Shown: one piece after another, positions 50,430 through 60,979 of the stretch
How the letters are laid out: every line of letters begins with the position of its first letter
Numbering within the stretch: the stretch's first letter is position 1
Assembly (NCBI RefSeq): GCF_030064065.1
Contig: NZ_CP125946.1
Location: forward strand, 744,001 to 808,000
Source of the DNA: Rothia sp. SD9660Na
Lineage (GTDB): Bacteria; Actinomycetota; Actinomycetes; Actinomycetales; Micrococcaceae
Length of the DNA: 64,000 bases
Direction: 5' to 3'
The notes under the pieces: model-generated
What the model saw: the letters and a program-made list of their open reading frames with translations, nothing else
Databases searched by the model: none
What the model was told of the DNA's origin: nothing
Position numbers and translations under genes: made by a program

Positions 50430-52113
50430 CCTTACCCGGCGGTCAGCCCTCGGGCTGGCCCTGAGCTCTCTCACAATCATCACCGCCTGCGCCGCTATCC
50501 CCACCGACGGCGAAGTAAACCACTACGCCGACCCCCAGGCTACGGGCGGCGCCCCCACCAGCAGCAACTTACCTGAAGGACCCACCCCTGGGGCCCGGCC
50601 CACCGAAATCATCGAGGGCTTTTTGCACGCCGGGGTAGGGGTGAAGGACGACTACAGCGTAGCCAGGCTCTATCTGACCGAAGACCTAGCCCAGTCTTGG
50701 AAGCCGGACGGGCGCACCCTGGTCTACAACTCACCCTTCACTACGGCCTCCGTCAGCGACTCAAGCTACCTGGTCACCGTGCCCACGAGCACCCTGGTTG
50801 ACGATAAGGGCCTGGCTACCTCCTACACCACAGTGGCTGATACCGAGGTAGAGTTCACCCTGCGCCAGGTTGACGGGGAGTGGCGTATCTCCTCCGCCCC
50901 CGACGGAACGGTGCTGAGCAGAAACGAATTCGCGGACGTCTTCAACCCCTTCACCCTCTACTTCTACGACCCCACCTACACCTACGCTGTGCCCGATGTG
51001 CGATGGTTCGCCGAGCGCACCACGGTAGCTACCTCCCTGGTGAGGGTGCTCCTTGAAGGGCCTGCCCCCTACCTTGCCGGGGCTGTTGTGACCGCTGTAC
51101 CGGCCGATACCAGCCTGACCCGCAACTCCGTCCCTATCGAAAACGGGGTGGCTGACATCCAGCTCTCCGGGGGCACTTCCCTCACCGCAGCCAGTGCCCT
51201 CGAAACCGAGCGCCTACGCACCCAGCTCACCCAGACTCTCACCAACCTCGCCTCGGTCACCACGGTGCAGCTCACCATCAACGACCAGATTGTTGCGGCC
51301 CCTACCCTCGAAAACTACCGGGAACCGGCAGTTAACCCCGAAGCCGCTAGCAACATCGTGGGTATCGAAGATAACCGCCTAATCGCCCGGGCAGCCCTGG
51401 ACGATACCGCCAGCCAGCAGACTATCGTAGAGACCTCAGCCCAGGCCCTCATTACCCTGCCCGCCATGAACTACACCCGTAACTACTACGCCTACACCAA
51501 CACCGGGCAGAACGAGATTTGGCTGGCTAACTCCAACGGTGCCCGCTTGGTCTACCGGAGCACCCACGTGCTAGCGCCCTGCTTTGACCACCAGAACTGG
51601 CTCTGGGTGGGGGAGCAGGACGGCTCTGTGCGGGTTATCGCCGCAGGCCAGGAAGACAGTGCCGCCCGCGAGGTCACCAGCTGGATCGAGGGGGAGCTCC
51701 TGCTGAGCATCTCTATCGCCCGCGACGGTAGCCGGGCCGTACTGGTCACCTCGGCCGCCGACGGGAGCAACTATGGGGCCTGGGTCTCGGCTATCCGCCG
51801 GTCGGTAGACGGTGCCCCTACCCAGCTCCTTGACCCGGTGCGCCTGGGGGCAGAGATTAACCCGCGCGGGGCTGAATGGGTCAGCGACGTGGAGGTCTTC
51901 CTCTGGAACACCGACACCGCCCAGACCGAACTGGTTTCCCTGACCGGCGAGAACACCCAGTACGATTCCCTGCAAGGCATTACCCGCATTGTCACCGGCA
52001 ACGGTATTGACCAGTCGGTTGCGATGACCCGGGATGGCGGGCTCTACATTATAGCCGGACTGAGCTGGACCCGTATTGAAAGTAGCCTCAGCGAAATTAA
52101 CTACGCCGGCTAA
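50419..52113 (+). CDS. lpqB: Lipoprotein LpqB
   Basis: Extracytoplasmic lipoprotein that modulates MtrB. The TTG start overlaps the 3' end of mtrB. A twin-Arg-like NLTRRSALGLALSSL leads to a lipobox IITAC (Cys about residue 24). The central GerMN domain (ALxR-type: ATSLVRVLLEGPAPYLAGAV) precedes a C-terminal beta-propeller-like region (WVGEQDGSVRVIA, SRAVLVTSAADG). 564 aa is normal. It is part of the mtrAB-lpqB operon; comF follows 5 nt later. Confidence 0.94.
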   Translation: MNPNLTRRSALGLALSSLTIITACAAIPTDGEVNHYADPQATGGAPTSSNLPEGPTPGARPTEIIEGFLHAGVGVKDDYSVARLYLTEDLAQSWKPDGRTLVYNSPFTTASVSDSSYLVTVPTSTLVDDKGLATSYTTVADTEVEFTLRQVDGEWRISSAPDGTVLSRNEFADVFNPFTLYFYDPTYTYAVPDVRWFAERTTVATSLVRVLLEGPAPYLAGAVVTAVPADTSLTRNSVPIENGVADIQLSGGTSLTAASALETERLRTQLTQTLTNLASVTTVQLTINDQIVAAPTLENYREPAVNPEAASNIVGIEDNRLIARAALDDTASQQTIVETSAQALITLPAMNYTRNYYAYTNTGQNEIWLANSNGARLVYRSTHVLAPCFDHQNWLWVGEQDGSVRVIAAGQEDSAAREVTSWIEGELLLSISIARDGSRAVLVTSAADGSNYGAWVSAIRRSVDGAPTQLLDPVRLGAEINPRGAEWVSDVEVFLWNTDTAQTELVSLTGENTQYDSLQGITRIVTGNGIDQSVAMTRDGGLYIIAGLSWTRIESSLSEINYAG

Positions 52114-52118
52114 GAGAA

Positions 52119-52988
52119 ATGGTCTGGACCACTTATCCCCAGCCCTGGCAGGTATCCGCCTGGCCCCGCCAGACTGGGGGTATGACGTCCGCCCACCCTC
52201 TTCTGTTCGATATGCTGACCAGCTGGCGACAGACCACAGAACTCTTCTTTCCCAGGGTCTGCGCCAGCTGCCATACCTACGGGCCCAGCATGCTGGCGTC
52301 ATCTGCTCTCTGCCCCCTCTGCGATCGGCTGGTGCGTCTAGCTACCCTCAACTTGCAGACCATTACCCTGCCCGGTACGCAGCTGCCGGTGGTGTCTGCT
52401 GGCCGCTACGAGCACGAGCTGGGGCGCTGCGTCCTGGCCTATAAGGACGCCGGACGCACCGACCTTAGCCCCTACCTCGCCTCGGCCCTGGCCCGGGCCG
52501 CGACCTGCCTTCTAGAGTTGAACCAGGGTGAACTGGAGCCCGCTGAGCCTATCTTCCTGGTGCCCCTGCCCTCCAGCCGGGCCTCGGTACGCAGGCGGGG
52601 CTACGCCCCAGCCCCGCTCCTAGCCCGCGCGGTGCTGCCCCTCCTACGCCACCCCGCACCGGTCAAGGTGGCGGACGCGCTCGCCCAGGTTCCTGCCTGG
52701 AAGCGGGGAATACGCGGCGCCAAAGGTGCCCAAGCCCAGAAAACCCTGGGTCTCGAAGAGCGCCACCGGCAGATGCAGGGAAAACTAACCCTGGGCAAGC
52801 CTGCCCTGCACCAGCTGGGGCGCTACTACCGTCTAGAGGGGGCCCGATGTCTGCTGCTTGATGATGTATTCACCACCGGAGCCTCCCTGAAAGAGGGATA
52901 CCGGGTGCTTACCAGCCAGGGCGCCACCGTGCTGGGCGGGGCAACGATTGCCTATGTTCCCAAGCGGCATCCATATAGCACAGGGTGA
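52119..52988 (+). CDS. comF: ComF-family phosphoribosyltransferase-like protein
   Basis: 289-aa ComFC-type protein. An N-terminal zinc-finger-like part has CASC and CPLC (residues about 48-73); the C-terminal PRTase domain has the PRPP motif CLLLDDVFTTGASL and the RRGYAPAPLLARAV segment. In competent bacteria ComFC helps process incoming single-stranded DNA, but the family also occurs in non-competent ones. Start uncertain: ATG 52119 with AAGAGA very close, or ATG 52182. Downstream of lpqB as in many actinobacteria. Confidence 0.87.
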   Translation: MVWTTYPQPWQVSAWPRQTGGMTSAHPLLFDMLTSWRQTTELFFPRVCASCHTYGPSMLASSALCPLCDRLVRLATLNLQTITLPGTQLPVVSAGRYEHELGRCVLAYKDAGRTDLSPYLASALARAATCLLELNQGELEPAEPIFLVPLPSSRASVRRRGYAPAPLLARAVLPLLRHPAPVKVADALAQVPAWKRGIRGAKGAQAQKTLGLEERHRQMQGKLTLGKPALHQLGRYYRLEGARCLLLDDVFTTGASLKEGYRVLTSQGATVLGGATIAYVPKRHPYSTG

Positions 52989-53160
52989 GGTGGGCTACCA
53001 AAATATTGAGTCCTTCCTGCGAAAAGAACCGTAAAAGGCTTAAAAAAATGACTTAGACCACAAAAGGGCGTAGAGTTGCGTTAAGGAATCCACAAGATAG
53101 ATTCCCCAATATCCGGCAGTCACAGGGTCGGGTATTCACCCCCTGAGAATGGAGGGAATT

Positions 53161-53808
53161 GTGGAACTCAACCTCACCGGCCGCAACGTCAAAGTAAGTG
53201 AACGTCTGCAGGAACACGTTGAAAGTAAAATCACCAAGTTCGAAGCCCTCGGTGATAACGTAACTGACATAGAAGTCAAGTTCACCAAGGAAGGCCAGAA
53301 CGGCCCCGCCGCGATTCGAGTGGAAATCACTGTCATCGGCCGCGGCCCCGTGCTCCGAGCAGAAGCAACCGGTCAAGATAAGTTCGCAGTTTTCGACGAA
53401 ACCTATGGCAAGCTCCTAGAACGCCTCCGCCGCGCCCGCGACCGTCGCAAGACCCGCCGCGCAGGGGGCAAGCACCCCATCTCGGTCTCAGAAGCTACCG
53501 GCTCACTGCCCGTCATTACCGACCAGGTCACCCTCACTGAAATTCAGACCGAGGACCTGCCGGTTGAAGAAGCAGCTTTTGCTGGAGAATACGACCTGCA
53601 CGAAGAAGCCGACTCACCCATCGAGATTCGTCAGAAGAGCTTCCCCGCCGACCACCTGACCCCCGAAGAAGCGGTTGACCGCATGGAGCTGGTTGGCCAC
53701 GACTTCTTCCTCTACGTCGATAAGGCAACCGGATCCCCCGCAGCGGTCTACCGCCGCAAGGGCTGGTCCTACGGCGTCATTACCCTCGAAGAAGGTGCTA
53801 CCGACTAA
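53161..53808 (+). CDS. hpf: Ribosome hibernation-promoting factor, long form
   Basis: Dimerises 70S ribosomes into inactive 100S particles in stationary phase. The N-terminal S30AE domain (VELNLTGRNVKVSERLQEHV; ITKFEALGDNVTDIEVKF) binds the decoding centre; after a linker, the C-terminal dimerisation domain has IEIRQKSFPADHLTPEEAV and GHDFFLYVDKATG. The GTG at 53161 (GGAGGG 4 nt upstream) is preferred over an ATG at 53149 lacking a ribosome-binding site. 215 aa. Located before secA, as in many Gram-positives. Confidence 0.95.
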   Translation: MELNLTGRNVKVSERLQEHVESKITKFEALGDNVTDIEVKFTKEGQNGPAAIRVEITVIGRGPVLRAEATGQDKFAVFDETYGKLLERLRRARDRRKTRRAGGKHPISVSEATGSLPVITDQVTLTEIQTEDLPVEEAAFAGEYDLHEEADSPIEIRQKSFPADHLTPEEAVDRMELVGHDFFLYVDKATGSPAAVYRRKGWSYGVITLEEGATD

Positions 53809-53828
53809 GGTCGGTACCCGCCCGGACT

Positions 53829-53878
53829 AGGGCCCTCTGTCGTACCCCTACCACAGGTAGGGGAGCGCAGGGGGCCCT
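53829..53878 (+). terminator. Long hairpin after hpf
   Basis: AGGGCCCTCTG (53829-) pairs with CAGGGGGCCCT (53868-53878) and an inner TACCCCTACC pairs with AGGTAGGGG. No T-run follows, so termination is probable but not certain. Confidence 0.55.
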
Positions 53879-54036
53879 GCCCTGTGCTTGGCCCTACCCC
53901 TGTGAATCTAAAAGGTAGGCCCGTCAAGCCCACAGGTGAACGGCCCCAGCCCGTTTGCGGACTAAACTAGAATAGAGTGAGCACGGTGGGCTCACCCTGC
54001 CCACCTCAATACCAACACATCAAGGAGCAAACTTCA

Positions 54037-56688
54037 GTGGCATCTCTCTTGGAAAAGCTACTCCGCAGCGGAGACCAAAAAGTCCTCAAGCAGCTGCGTG
54101 CTTATACCGGTGCAGTGAACTCACTCGAAGACAGCTTTGTCGCAATGAGCGATGCAGAGCTACGCGCTGAGACTGATGCCTTCCGTAAGCGTATCGAGGA
54201 CGGCGAGTCACTGGATCTTCTGCTCCCCGAAGCCTTCGCGGTAGTCCGTGAAGCCTCCAAACGAACCCTGGGTAAGCGTCATTATGACGTGCAGCTCATG
54301 GGCGGTGCTGCCCTGCACCTGGGCAACATTGCTGAAATGAAAACAGGTGAAGGTAAGACCCTGGTCGCTACCGCCCCTGCCTACCTCAACGCCCTCTCCG
54401 GCAAGGGCGTGCACGTGGTGACCGTGAATGACTATCTGGCTGAATACCAGGCTAACCTCATGGGTCGCGTATTCCGTTTCCTGGGCATGGAATCTGGCGT
54501 CATCTTGGCTAACCAGACCCCCGAGGTCCGCCGTAAGCAGTACCAAGCGGACATCACCTACGGAACCAATAACGAATTCGGCTTTGACTACCTGCGCGAT
54601 AACATGGCCTGGACCAAAGAGGAACAGGTCCAGCGCGGGCACAACTTCGCCATTGTCGATGAGGTCGACTCCATCCTGATTGACGAGGCCCGTACTCCGC
54701 TGATTATTTCTGGCCCCGCCATGGGCGAGGCCAACCGCTGGTACGGTGAATTTGCCCGTATTGCCCGCACTCTGGTGGCCGGGGAAGATTACGAGGTTGA
54801 CGAGAAGAAGCGCACCGTGGGTGTGCTGGAATCAGGCATCGATAAGGTCGAAGACCACCTGGGCATTGAAAACCTCTACGAGCCGCAAAATACCCCCCTG
54901 ATTGGCTTCCTCAATAACGCTATTAAGGCCAAGGAACTCTTCAAGGGCAACAAAGACTACGTGGTGATGAACGGCGAAGTCATGATTGTCGATGAGCACA
55001 CCGGCCGTATCCTGGCAGGCCGCCGCTACAACGACGGCATCCACCAGGCCATCGAGGCTAAGGAAGAGGTTGAGGTCAAGCCTGAAAACCAGACCATGGC
55101 GACCGTGACCCTGCAGAACTACTTCCGCATGTACGACAAGCTCTCGGGTATGACCGGTACTGCTGAGACCGAGGCTGCCGAGTTCATGAATACCTACGAG
55201 CTGGGTGTCGTGCCTATTCCGACTAATAAGGAAAAGCAGCGCATCGACCAGCCAGATAAGGTCTACAAGAATGAGATTGCCAAGTTCAATGCGGTGGTCA
55301 AAGATATCGAAGAGCGCCACGCTACCGGCCAGCCCGTGCTAGTCGGCACCACCAGCGTTGAGAAGTCTGAGTACTTGTCCAAGCTCCTGGTCAAGGCCGG
55401 TATTCGCCACGAGGTACTCAACGCGAAGAATAATGCCCGTGAAGCTGCTATCGTGGCCCAGGCCGGTCGCAAGGGTGCTGTAACCGTAGCAACCAATATG
55501 GCAGGACGCGGTACCGACATTATGCTCGGTGGTAACCCCGAGTTTGAGGCCGTCGAGACCATGAAGACCCTGGGTCTTGACCCCAACGAGAAGCCCGAGG
55601 AGTACGAGGCTAAGTGGCCCGAGGTGCTCGCTGCGGCAGAGCAGGCCTCTGCCACCGAGCACGAAGCGGTCAAAGAACTCGGCGGTCTCTATGTACTGGG
55701 TACCGAGCGCCACGAGTCCCGCCGCATCGATAACCAGCTGCGCGGACGTTCCGGACGTCAGGGGGATCCCGGTGAGTCCCGCTTCTACCTGTCACTGTCT
55801 GATGACCTGATGCGTCTCTTCAATGGCCAGGCTGCTGCCCGTCTGATGGCCGGTGCCCCCGACGACACCGCTCTGGAAGCTAAGATTGTTTCCCGCGTCA
55901 TCGCCAATGCCCAGGGCCAGGTTGAGGCCCGCAATGCTGAGCAGCGTAAAAACGTGCTCAAGTATGACGATGTGCTCAACCGCCAGCGCGAGGCCATGTA
56001 CACGGACCGCGCCCAGATTCTGGCAGGCGATGATCTCAAGGAACAGATTGAGAAGTTCCGCACCGAGGTCATCACCTCAGCCATTGATGCCCAGGTAGGC
56101 GAAGGCCACGCCGAGGACTGGGACTTCGAGAAGCTCTGGGAGAACCTGCGCACCATCTTCCCCATCATTATCACCCCCGAAGATTTAGCTGAAGAAGCCG
56201 GCGACAAAACCAAGATCACCCGTGACCAGATTGTCAAGGAGGTCCTGGCCGACGCTGAGCTCCAGTACGATGAGCGTGAAGAATCGGTGGGCGAAGACGC
56301 CATGCGCGAGATTGAACGTCGCGTGGTGCTCTCGGTCATCGGTAAGCGCTGGCCTGAGCACCTCTACGAGATGGACTACCTCAAGGAGGGCATCGGCCTG
56401 CGTGCTATGGCTCAGCGTGACCCCCTGGTGGAGTACCAGCGTGAGGGCTATGCCCTCTACCAGAGCATGATGGGCGGTATCCGCGAGGAGACCGTGTCGA
56501 TGCTCTACAGCGTGGACCTGTCGAAGCAGCGTACCCAGCAGTCAAAGATTCAGCTGAAGATTCCTGCCCAGCCTAAGTTCCTGCAGTACTCAGCTCCCTC
56601 TGAGTCCGGTAAGACCGAGGTGCATACTGAGGCCGTGAATGACCGCAGCAACGAGCAGATTTCGATTCTGAACCAGCGCCAGAAGTAG
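54037..56688 (+). CDS. secA: Preprotein translocase ATPase SecA
   Basis: Motor of Sec export. The GTG at 54037 has AAGGAG 10 nt upstream and gives the expected N-terminus [15 protein letters not shown]; the frame extends further upstream without support. Walker [13 protein letters not shown], Walker [19 protein letters not shown], the helicase-like [16 protein letters not shown] and [20 protein letters not shown] are all present. At 883 aa it corresponds to SecA1; the C-terminal zinc-binding tail is absent, as in other actinobacteria. Single gene, followed by a terminator. Confidence 0.97.
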   Translation: MASLLEKLLRSGDQKVLKQLRAYTGAVNSLEDSFVAMSDAELRAETDAFRKRIEDGESLDLLLPEAFAVVREASKRTLGKRHYDVQLMGGAALHLGNIAEMKTGEGKTLVATAPAYLNALSGKGVHVVTVNDYLAEYQANLMGRVFRFLGMESGVILANQTPEVRRKQYQADITYGTNNEFGFDYLRDNMAWTKEEQVQRGHNFAIVDEVDSILIDEARTPLIISGPAMGEANRWYGEFARIARTLVAGEDYEVDEKKRTVGVLESGIDKVEDHLGIENLYEPQNTPLIGFLNNAIKAKELFKGNKDYVVMNGEVMIVDEHTGRILAGRRYNDGIHQAIEAKEEVEVKPENQTMATVTLQNYFRMYDKLSGMTGTAETEAAEFMNTYELGVVPIPTNKEKQRIDQPDKVYKNEIAKFNAVVKDIEERHATGQPVLVGTTSVEKSEYLSKLLVKAGIRHEVLNAKNNAREAAIVAQAGRKGAVTVATNMAGRGTDIMLGGNPEFEAVETMKTLGLDPNEKPEEYEAKWPEVLAAAEQASATEHEAVKELGGLYVLGTERHESRRIDNQLRGRSGRQGDPGESRFYLSLSDDLMRLFNGQAAARLMAGAPDDTALEAKIVSRVIANAQGQVEARNAEQRKNVLKYDDVLNRQREAMYTDRAQILAGDDLKEQIEKFRTEVITSAIDAQVGEGHAEDWDFEKLWENLRTIFPIIITPEDLAEEAGDKTKITRDQIVKEVLADAELQYDEREESVGEDAMREIERRVVLSVIGKRWPEHLYEMDYLKEGIGLRAMAQRDPLVEYQREGYALYQSMMGGIREETVSMLYSVDLSKQRTQQSKIQLKIPAQPKFLQYSAPSESGKTEVHTEAVNDRSNEQISILNQRQK

Positions 56689-56713
56689 TTCAGCATAAGA
56701 AATCGCACAGACT

Positions 56714-56750
56714 AAAGGCCCTGATCCTTGATATAGGATTCGGGGCCTTT
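56714..56750. terminator. Terminator after secA
   Basis: AAAGGCCCTGATCC (56714-) pairs with GGATTCGGGGCCTTT (56736-56750) with a small mismatch; TT and CTCTAG follow. It lies between convergent secA and hisN. Confidence 0.75.
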
Positions 56751-56793
56751 GCTCTAGCTAGAAGTTGTCTGCACGGTGCTTTAGCTGCCTAGG

Positions 56794-57588
56794 TTAGAGA
56801 GTCTTGTCGGTCCCCAGGTAGGAAAGGACGGCCTCGTGCAGGTGGCCGTTGGTGGCTAGGGCGTTGCCGCCGTGGGGGCCGTCCGCCCCTGCCAGGGAGG
56901 TGAAGCGTCCGCCTGCTTCGGTCACGATGGGCACCAGGGCGGCCATGTCGTAGAGGCCGAGTTCGGGTTCAGCGGCGGCGTCGACGACACCCTCTGCCAC
57001 CATCATGTAGGACCAGAAGTCGCCGTAGGCTCGGGTGCGCCAGACGGTGTCGGTCAGGTCGATGAAGTTATCGCGCAGGCCCAAATCGCGCCAGCCGGTG
57101 AGAGATGAGTAGGAGAGGGAGGCGTCCTCGAGCTGGGCGACAGAGGAGACCGAGATGCGGGTAGCCTTGGCGAGGGAGCGGCCGGTGTAGGCACCGGTGC
57201 CCTCGGCTGCCCACCAGCGGCGCTGGAGGGCAGGGGCAGAGACGACACCGACAACGGGCTTGCCGTGGTCGAGCAGGGCGATGAGGGTAGCCCAGACGGG
57301 CACGCCGCGTACGAAGTTCTTGGTGCCGTCGATGGGGTCGATGACCCACTGGCGGGGGGAAGAGCCGGTTTCCCCGAATTCTTCGCCCAGCACCGAGTCA
57401 CGGGTGCGGACGCGTGAGAGCTGGGAACGGATGAGCTGTTCGGCTTCGCGGTCGGCGTCGGTGACGGGGGTAAGGTCGGGTTTGGTATCGACGGCGAAAT
57501 CGTGGGAGGTGAACTTGGCCAGGGTGAGGCGGTCTACCGCATCAGCCATAATATGGGCCAGGCGCAGGTCATCGGTGTAGTTAGTCAT
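56794..57588 (-). CDS. hisN: Histidinol-phosphatase, inositol-monophosphatase family
   Basis: 264-aa Mg-dependent phosphatase. [27 protein letters not shown] (metal-binding Asp residues) and the C-terminal [20 protein letters not shown] pattern match the actinobacterial HisN type, which removes phosphate from histidinol-phosphate; an inositol-phosphatase role cannot be excluded. It lies 22 nt downstream of rsgA in an aroA-rsgA-hisN run. Confidence 0.88.
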   Translation of the reverse strand: MTNYTDDLRLAHIMADAVDRLTLAKFTSHDFAVDTKPDLTPVTDADREAEQLIRSQLSRVRTRDSVLGEEFGETGSSPRQWVIDPIDGTKNFVRGVPVWATLIALLDHGKPVVGVVSAPALQRRWWAAEGTGAYTGRSLAKATRISVSSVAQLEDASLSYSSLTGWRDLGLRDNFIDLTDTVWRTRAYGDFWSYMMVAEGVVDAAAEPELGLYDMAALVPIVTEAGGRFTSLAGADGPHGGNALATNGHLHEAVLSYLGTDKTL

Positions 57589-57610
57589 GGTCTCGTGTGC
57601 CTTGGTGTGT

Positions 57611-58699
57611 TTAGAGGTCTACGACGCCGAGTTCTTTCTCGGTGTCGCCGGTTTCTTCATCGACGCGCAGGAGCTTGCGCAGGGAGTCGAGGCGTTCGGA
57701 GCCTGCCGGGCCTGCTTGGCCTGCTTCCACGTAGGCGGTAAGGCCGCAGTCGGGGACGGACGCCGAATGGGTACAGCCCTTGGAGCAGTTGGCTGAACCG
57801 GGGGCAAGGTCGGTGAAGGAAGCGACCAGGGTGTCGGGCTCGACGTGAGCTAGGCCGAAGGAGCGGATACCGGGGGTGTCGATAATCCAGGTGCCGGGGG
57901 CTGCCTTCTGCGGTTGGAGGGCCAGAGCTGAGGACGAGGTGTGGCGTCCGCGGCCGGTTACAGCGTTGACGTGCCCGGTAGCTCGTTCGGCCCCGGTCAG
58001 GGCGTTGACCAGGGTAGATTTGCCCACACCCGAGTGACCCAGGAGAACGGAGACGGAGCCGTCCAGGTAGGTAGAAAGCTGGTCAACCAGGGTGGTGTCG
58101 AGGCCCTCTGAGCCTTCTTCGCTGGGAGCGCGCCCGTCCTTAGCCTTGGAGAGCAGGATGGTGAGCTCAACGTCCCGGTAGTAGTCCAGCAGCCACTGCG
58201 GGTGTTTGAGGTCGGTCTTGGTGATGCAGAGAATGGGGGTAAGCCCGGCGTCAAAGGCGGCGGCCAGGGAACGGTCGATAAAGCCGGTGCGGGGTTCGGG
58301 GTTTTCTGCTGCTACCACAATGACCAGGTTATCGGCGTTGGCGACGACGATGCGCTCGACGGGGTCGGTGTCATCAGCGCTGCGGCGCAGGAGGTTGGTG
58401 CGCTCTTCGATACGGACGAGACGGGCCAGGGTATCGGGTTTACCGCTGGTGTCCCCCACGAGGGCGACCTTGTCGCCCACCACGATGGGGGAGCGGCGCA
58501 GCTCGCGGGCGCGCACGGCGGTGACGACCCGTTCGCTACTCTTGCCCTCATCGAGGATGGCGGTATAGCGGCCGCGGTCTACGGTGATAATGCGGCCAAT
58601 CTCGGCGTCTTGATGGGCCGGGCGGTCTTTGGTGCGGGGGCGGGAACCCTTCTTATTGGGGCGTACCCGCACATCGCTTTCATCCCAGGAGCGGCGCAT
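57611..58699 (-). CDS. rsgA: Ribosome small-subunit GTPase RsgA
   Basis: Circularly permuted GTPase that helps mature the 30S subunit. An OB-fold N-terminus ([18 protein letters not shown]) is followed by permuted GTPase motifs: G4-like CITKTDL, then P-loop [16 protein letters not shown], and [10 protein letters not shown]. The zinc knuckle is [17 protein letters not shown]. The ATG at 58699 overlaps the aroA stop by one base (TAATG). 362 aa. Middle gene of aroA-rsgA-hisN. Confidence 0.94.
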   Translation of the reverse strand: MRRSWDESDVRVRPNKKGSRPRTKDRPAHQDAEIGRIITVDRGRYTAILDEGKSSERVVTAVRARELRRSPIVVGDKVALVGDTSGKPDTLARLVRIEERTNLLRRSADDTDPVERIVVANADNLVIVVAAENPEPRTGFIDRSLAAAFDAGLTPILCITKTDLKHPQWLLDYYRDVELTILLSKAKDGRAPSEEGSEGLDTTLVDQLSTYLDGSVSVLLGHSGVGKSTLVNALTGAERATGHVNAVTGRGRHTSSSALALQPQKAAPGTWIIDTPGIRSFGLAHVEPDTLVASFTDLAPGSANCSKGCTHSASVPDCGLTAYVEAGQAGPAGSERLDSLRKLLRVDEETGDTEKELGVVDL

Positions 58700-60066
58700 T
58701 AGGCGGCACCTGCCTGCCACTGGTCCAGCATGTTCTGCCAGAGCCCGGTGAAGTTGGGCAGGGTCTTTGATGTGGCCTCGACGTTTTCAACTACGACACC
58801 CGGAACAACCAGCCCCATGACGGCTGCCGCGGTTGCCATGCGGTGGTCGGCATAGGTGCGCATGAGGGCCCCGTGAGCCACGGGTTCGGTGACGCGAATG
58901 CCGTCTTCGGTTTCTTCAGCCCTACCACCGAGACGGTTGATCTCGGTGGTCAGGGCAGCAAGTCGGTCAGTTTCATGCCCGCGCAGGTGAGCAATGCCGG
59001 AAAGGACGCTGGTGGCGGGGGAGAGCGCGATCAGGGCAGCGACGGTGGGGGCCAGCTCACCAGCTTCAGCCAGGTCTAGGTCAACACCGGGCAGGCCGGA
59101 CGCCACACCACCGGTAGGACCTGTAACAGTCAGATCGCCGTTAGCCAGTTTTACCTGGGCGCCGAAAAGGGGCAGAATCTTGCGCCAGTGGTCTCCACCC
59201 TGGGTGGTGGAAGCTGGCCAGCGGGGAACGGTTACCGTTGCGCCGGTGGCAACCGCCGCTACCAGGAAGGGGCCAGCATTGGAGAGGTCGGGTTCAACGG
59301 TGACTTCAAAACCGGGGAAGCCACCGGGGGCAACCGTCCAGGTGTCTGTGCCATTGAAGTCAACGCTAATACCGAGCTCTCGCATGGTCTCAACGGTCAT
59401 CTCGATATGGGGTATCGAGGGCACCGGGCCACCCACATGCCGCAACACTAGGCCCCTCTCAAAGCGGCAGGCTGCCAGCAAAAGAGCAGAAACAAACTGG
59501 GAAGAACCCGAAGCGTCAATGGTCAGCTCAGCTACCTGCACCGAACCGGAAGATTCCACGGTGAAGGGCAGGGAGCCGGTACCGGCGTCCTCAACCTCAA
59601 CTCCCAGCCCCCGCAGGGCCTCAATCACCGGTAGCATGGGGCGCACCCGCGCATGCTCATCGCCATCGAAATGGAAAGTACCGGGCAACAGGGCAGCTAC
59701 CGGGGGAACAAAACGCATGACGGTTCCCGCCAGCCCCACATCAATGGAGGCCTCACGGGCAGCGGTCGCAGAAAAATCTAGAGGGGTCACCCGCAGATCA
59801 GGGCCAAAGGCACTACCGGTTTCAATCTCCTCAAAACGGGCACCCAGAGCAGTCAGCGCAGCCACCATCAGCTGCGAATCGCGCGAATGCAGGGGAGCAT
59901 GAATCACCGAGGGACTATCGGCTAAAGCCGCCAGCAGCAGGTAACGATTGGTGAGCGACTTAGACCCGGGAATCTCCACCCGGGCATGGGCACCGCCGGG
60001 TACCGTAACGGTGGGCGCTAGCCAGTCTCCATCAGCAACTAGGGGCTGCTTGGTCGCATCAACCAC
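58699..60066 (-). CDS. aroA: 3-phosphoshikimate 1-carboxyvinyltransferase (EPSP synthase)
   Basis: Sixth step of the shikimate pathway. IPGSKSLTNRYLLLAALAD at the N-terminus (substrate-binding Lys/Ser), the glyphosate/PEP-region sequence DVGLAGTVMRFVPPVAAL, SSQFVSALLLAACR, and the C-terminal YADHRMATAAAVMGL identify it. 455 aa. First gene of aroA-rsgA-hisN; the stop codon overlaps the rsgA ATG. In the segment VGLAGTVMRF the usual GNAGTxxR is GLAGTVMR, as common in actinobacteria. Confidence 0.95.
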   Translation of the reverse strand: MVDATKQPLVADGDWLAPTVTVPGGAHARVEIPGSKSLTNRYLLLAALADSPSVIHAPLHSRDSQLMVAALTALGARFEEIETGSAFGPDLRVTPLDFSATAAREASIDVGLAGTVMRFVPPVAALLPGTFHFDGDEHARVRPMLPVIEALRGLGVEVEDAGTGSLPFTVESSGSVQVAELTIDASGSSQFVSALLLAACRFERGLVLRHVGGPVPSIPHIEMTVETMRELGISVDFNGTDTWTVAPGGFPGFEVTVEPDLSNAGPFLVAAVATGATVTVPRWPASTTQGGDHWRKILPLFGAQVKLANGDLTVTGPTGGVASGLPGVDLDLAEAGELAPTVAALIALSPATSVLSGIAHLRGHETDRLAALTTEINRLGGRAEETEDGIRVTEPVAHGALMRTYADHRMATAAAVMGLVVPGVVVENVEATSKTLPNFTGLWQNMLDQWQAGAA

Positions 60067-60142
60067 AAATAAAACCTACTTCGGAATCAGTTATTACGGC
60101 GTACTCCCTCCCTATTTTAGGTGGGCGGGGCAGCAAACAAGA

Positions 60143-60171
60143 AAACCCCGCACCGAAATAGCGCGGGGTTT
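60143..60171 (-). terminator. Terminator after the doxX-like gene
   Basis: AAACCCCGC (60143-60151) pairs with GCGGGGTTT (60163-60171); on the minus strand it is followed by TCTTGTTTGC. Ends the DoxX-like transcript upstream of aroA. Confidence 0.75.
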
Positions 60172-60211
60172 ATCGAAAGTTCACGGGGTCTTACACCCGG
60201 TAGGGGCCAGC

Positions 60212-60742
60212 TTAGGCGAAGAGGTCCTCAACCTTTTTCTGTGCGTCAGAAGCGGCGTCCTGAACATCGGTTGCCAGCTGGTGGGACTTCTTAGCGACCT
60301 GATCACCCAGCTTAGATGCGCGCCAGGCCAGTGAGGGGTTACCGTCGGTATCAACAGCTGAGATAGCAATAGCGCCCAGCAGGGAGCCATTGAGCACAGC
60401 AGCATTGCGACGGGCAGTCTTCTCTTCCTTAGTCTCAGCCTCGGTAGCGCGATACTCAACGTAAGAGTTAATAGCACCGGTAGCCAGCAGGACGCTCGCA
60501 GAAAGACGGGGCAGCTTACCCAGGGCAAAGAGGGCACCGGCAGCTACCTGAGAGCCAGCCAAAGCCTGACCCACCAGCTTCTCCTGGCCACGCAGCACAG
60601 AAAGCTGAGGGGCAGAAGTTGCAGCCAGATTAACCACCTTAGCCAGGTGCTTAGACGATTCGGGGTCACGCAGACGGTCAACACCCGAGATAATAAAGCT
60701 TGAAGCCAGCAGAGGGCGAGCAAAACGGCGAACCAAAGACAT
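60212..60742 (-). CDS. DoxX-family membrane protein
   Basis: 176-aa membrane protein with about four hydrophobic segments (ARPLLASSFIISGVDRL, ALAGSQVAAGALFALG, LSASVLLATGAINSYVEY, AAVLNGSLLGAIAISAVD) and a basic N-terminus MSLVRRFARP, typical of actinobacterial DoxX. Some relatives take part in thiol/redox homeostasis with superoxide dismutase and thiosulfate sulfurtransferase. AAGGAGG precedes the ATG at 60742. It is divergent from sigH; a link to thiol stress is therefore plausible but inferred. Confidence 0.82.
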   Translation of the reverse strand: MSLVRRFARPLLASSFIISGVDRLRDPESSKHLAKVVNLAATSAPQLSVLRGQEKLVGQALAGSQVAAGALFALGKLPRLSASVLLATGAINSYVEYRATEAETKEEKTARRNAAVLNGSLLGAIAISAVDTDGNPSLAWRASKLGDQVAKKSHQLATDVQDAASDAQKKVEDLFA

Positions 60743-60874
60743 GAGTTCCTCCTTCACGGGGTGCGAGGCCCCATTGCGATGTATCACAGATACCTAACAC
60801 TACTAAGCATACATATAGACCGGCGGGTTCAGCCACTTTATTGCACCACCAGCGCAAAATTACTCAGATGCCGG

Positions 60875-60903
60875 GGGAATAAGCGCCGCTACCAACCGTT
60901 ATA
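60875..60903 (+). promoter_or_regulatory. SigH/SigR-type promoter of sigH
   Basis: GGGAAT (60875-60880), a 17-bp spacer and GTT (60898-60900) match the thiol-stress ECF consensus GGGAAT-N16-19-GTT. It lies 80 bp before the sigH start, suggesting positive autoregulation. Confidence 0.7.
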
Positions 60904-60979
60904 CCTGGTGTACTTGGCGCGCAGCTGCGCCCGTTGGCAGGTACAGTAAGACAAAAGACCACAGCACACCTGGAGGGAA

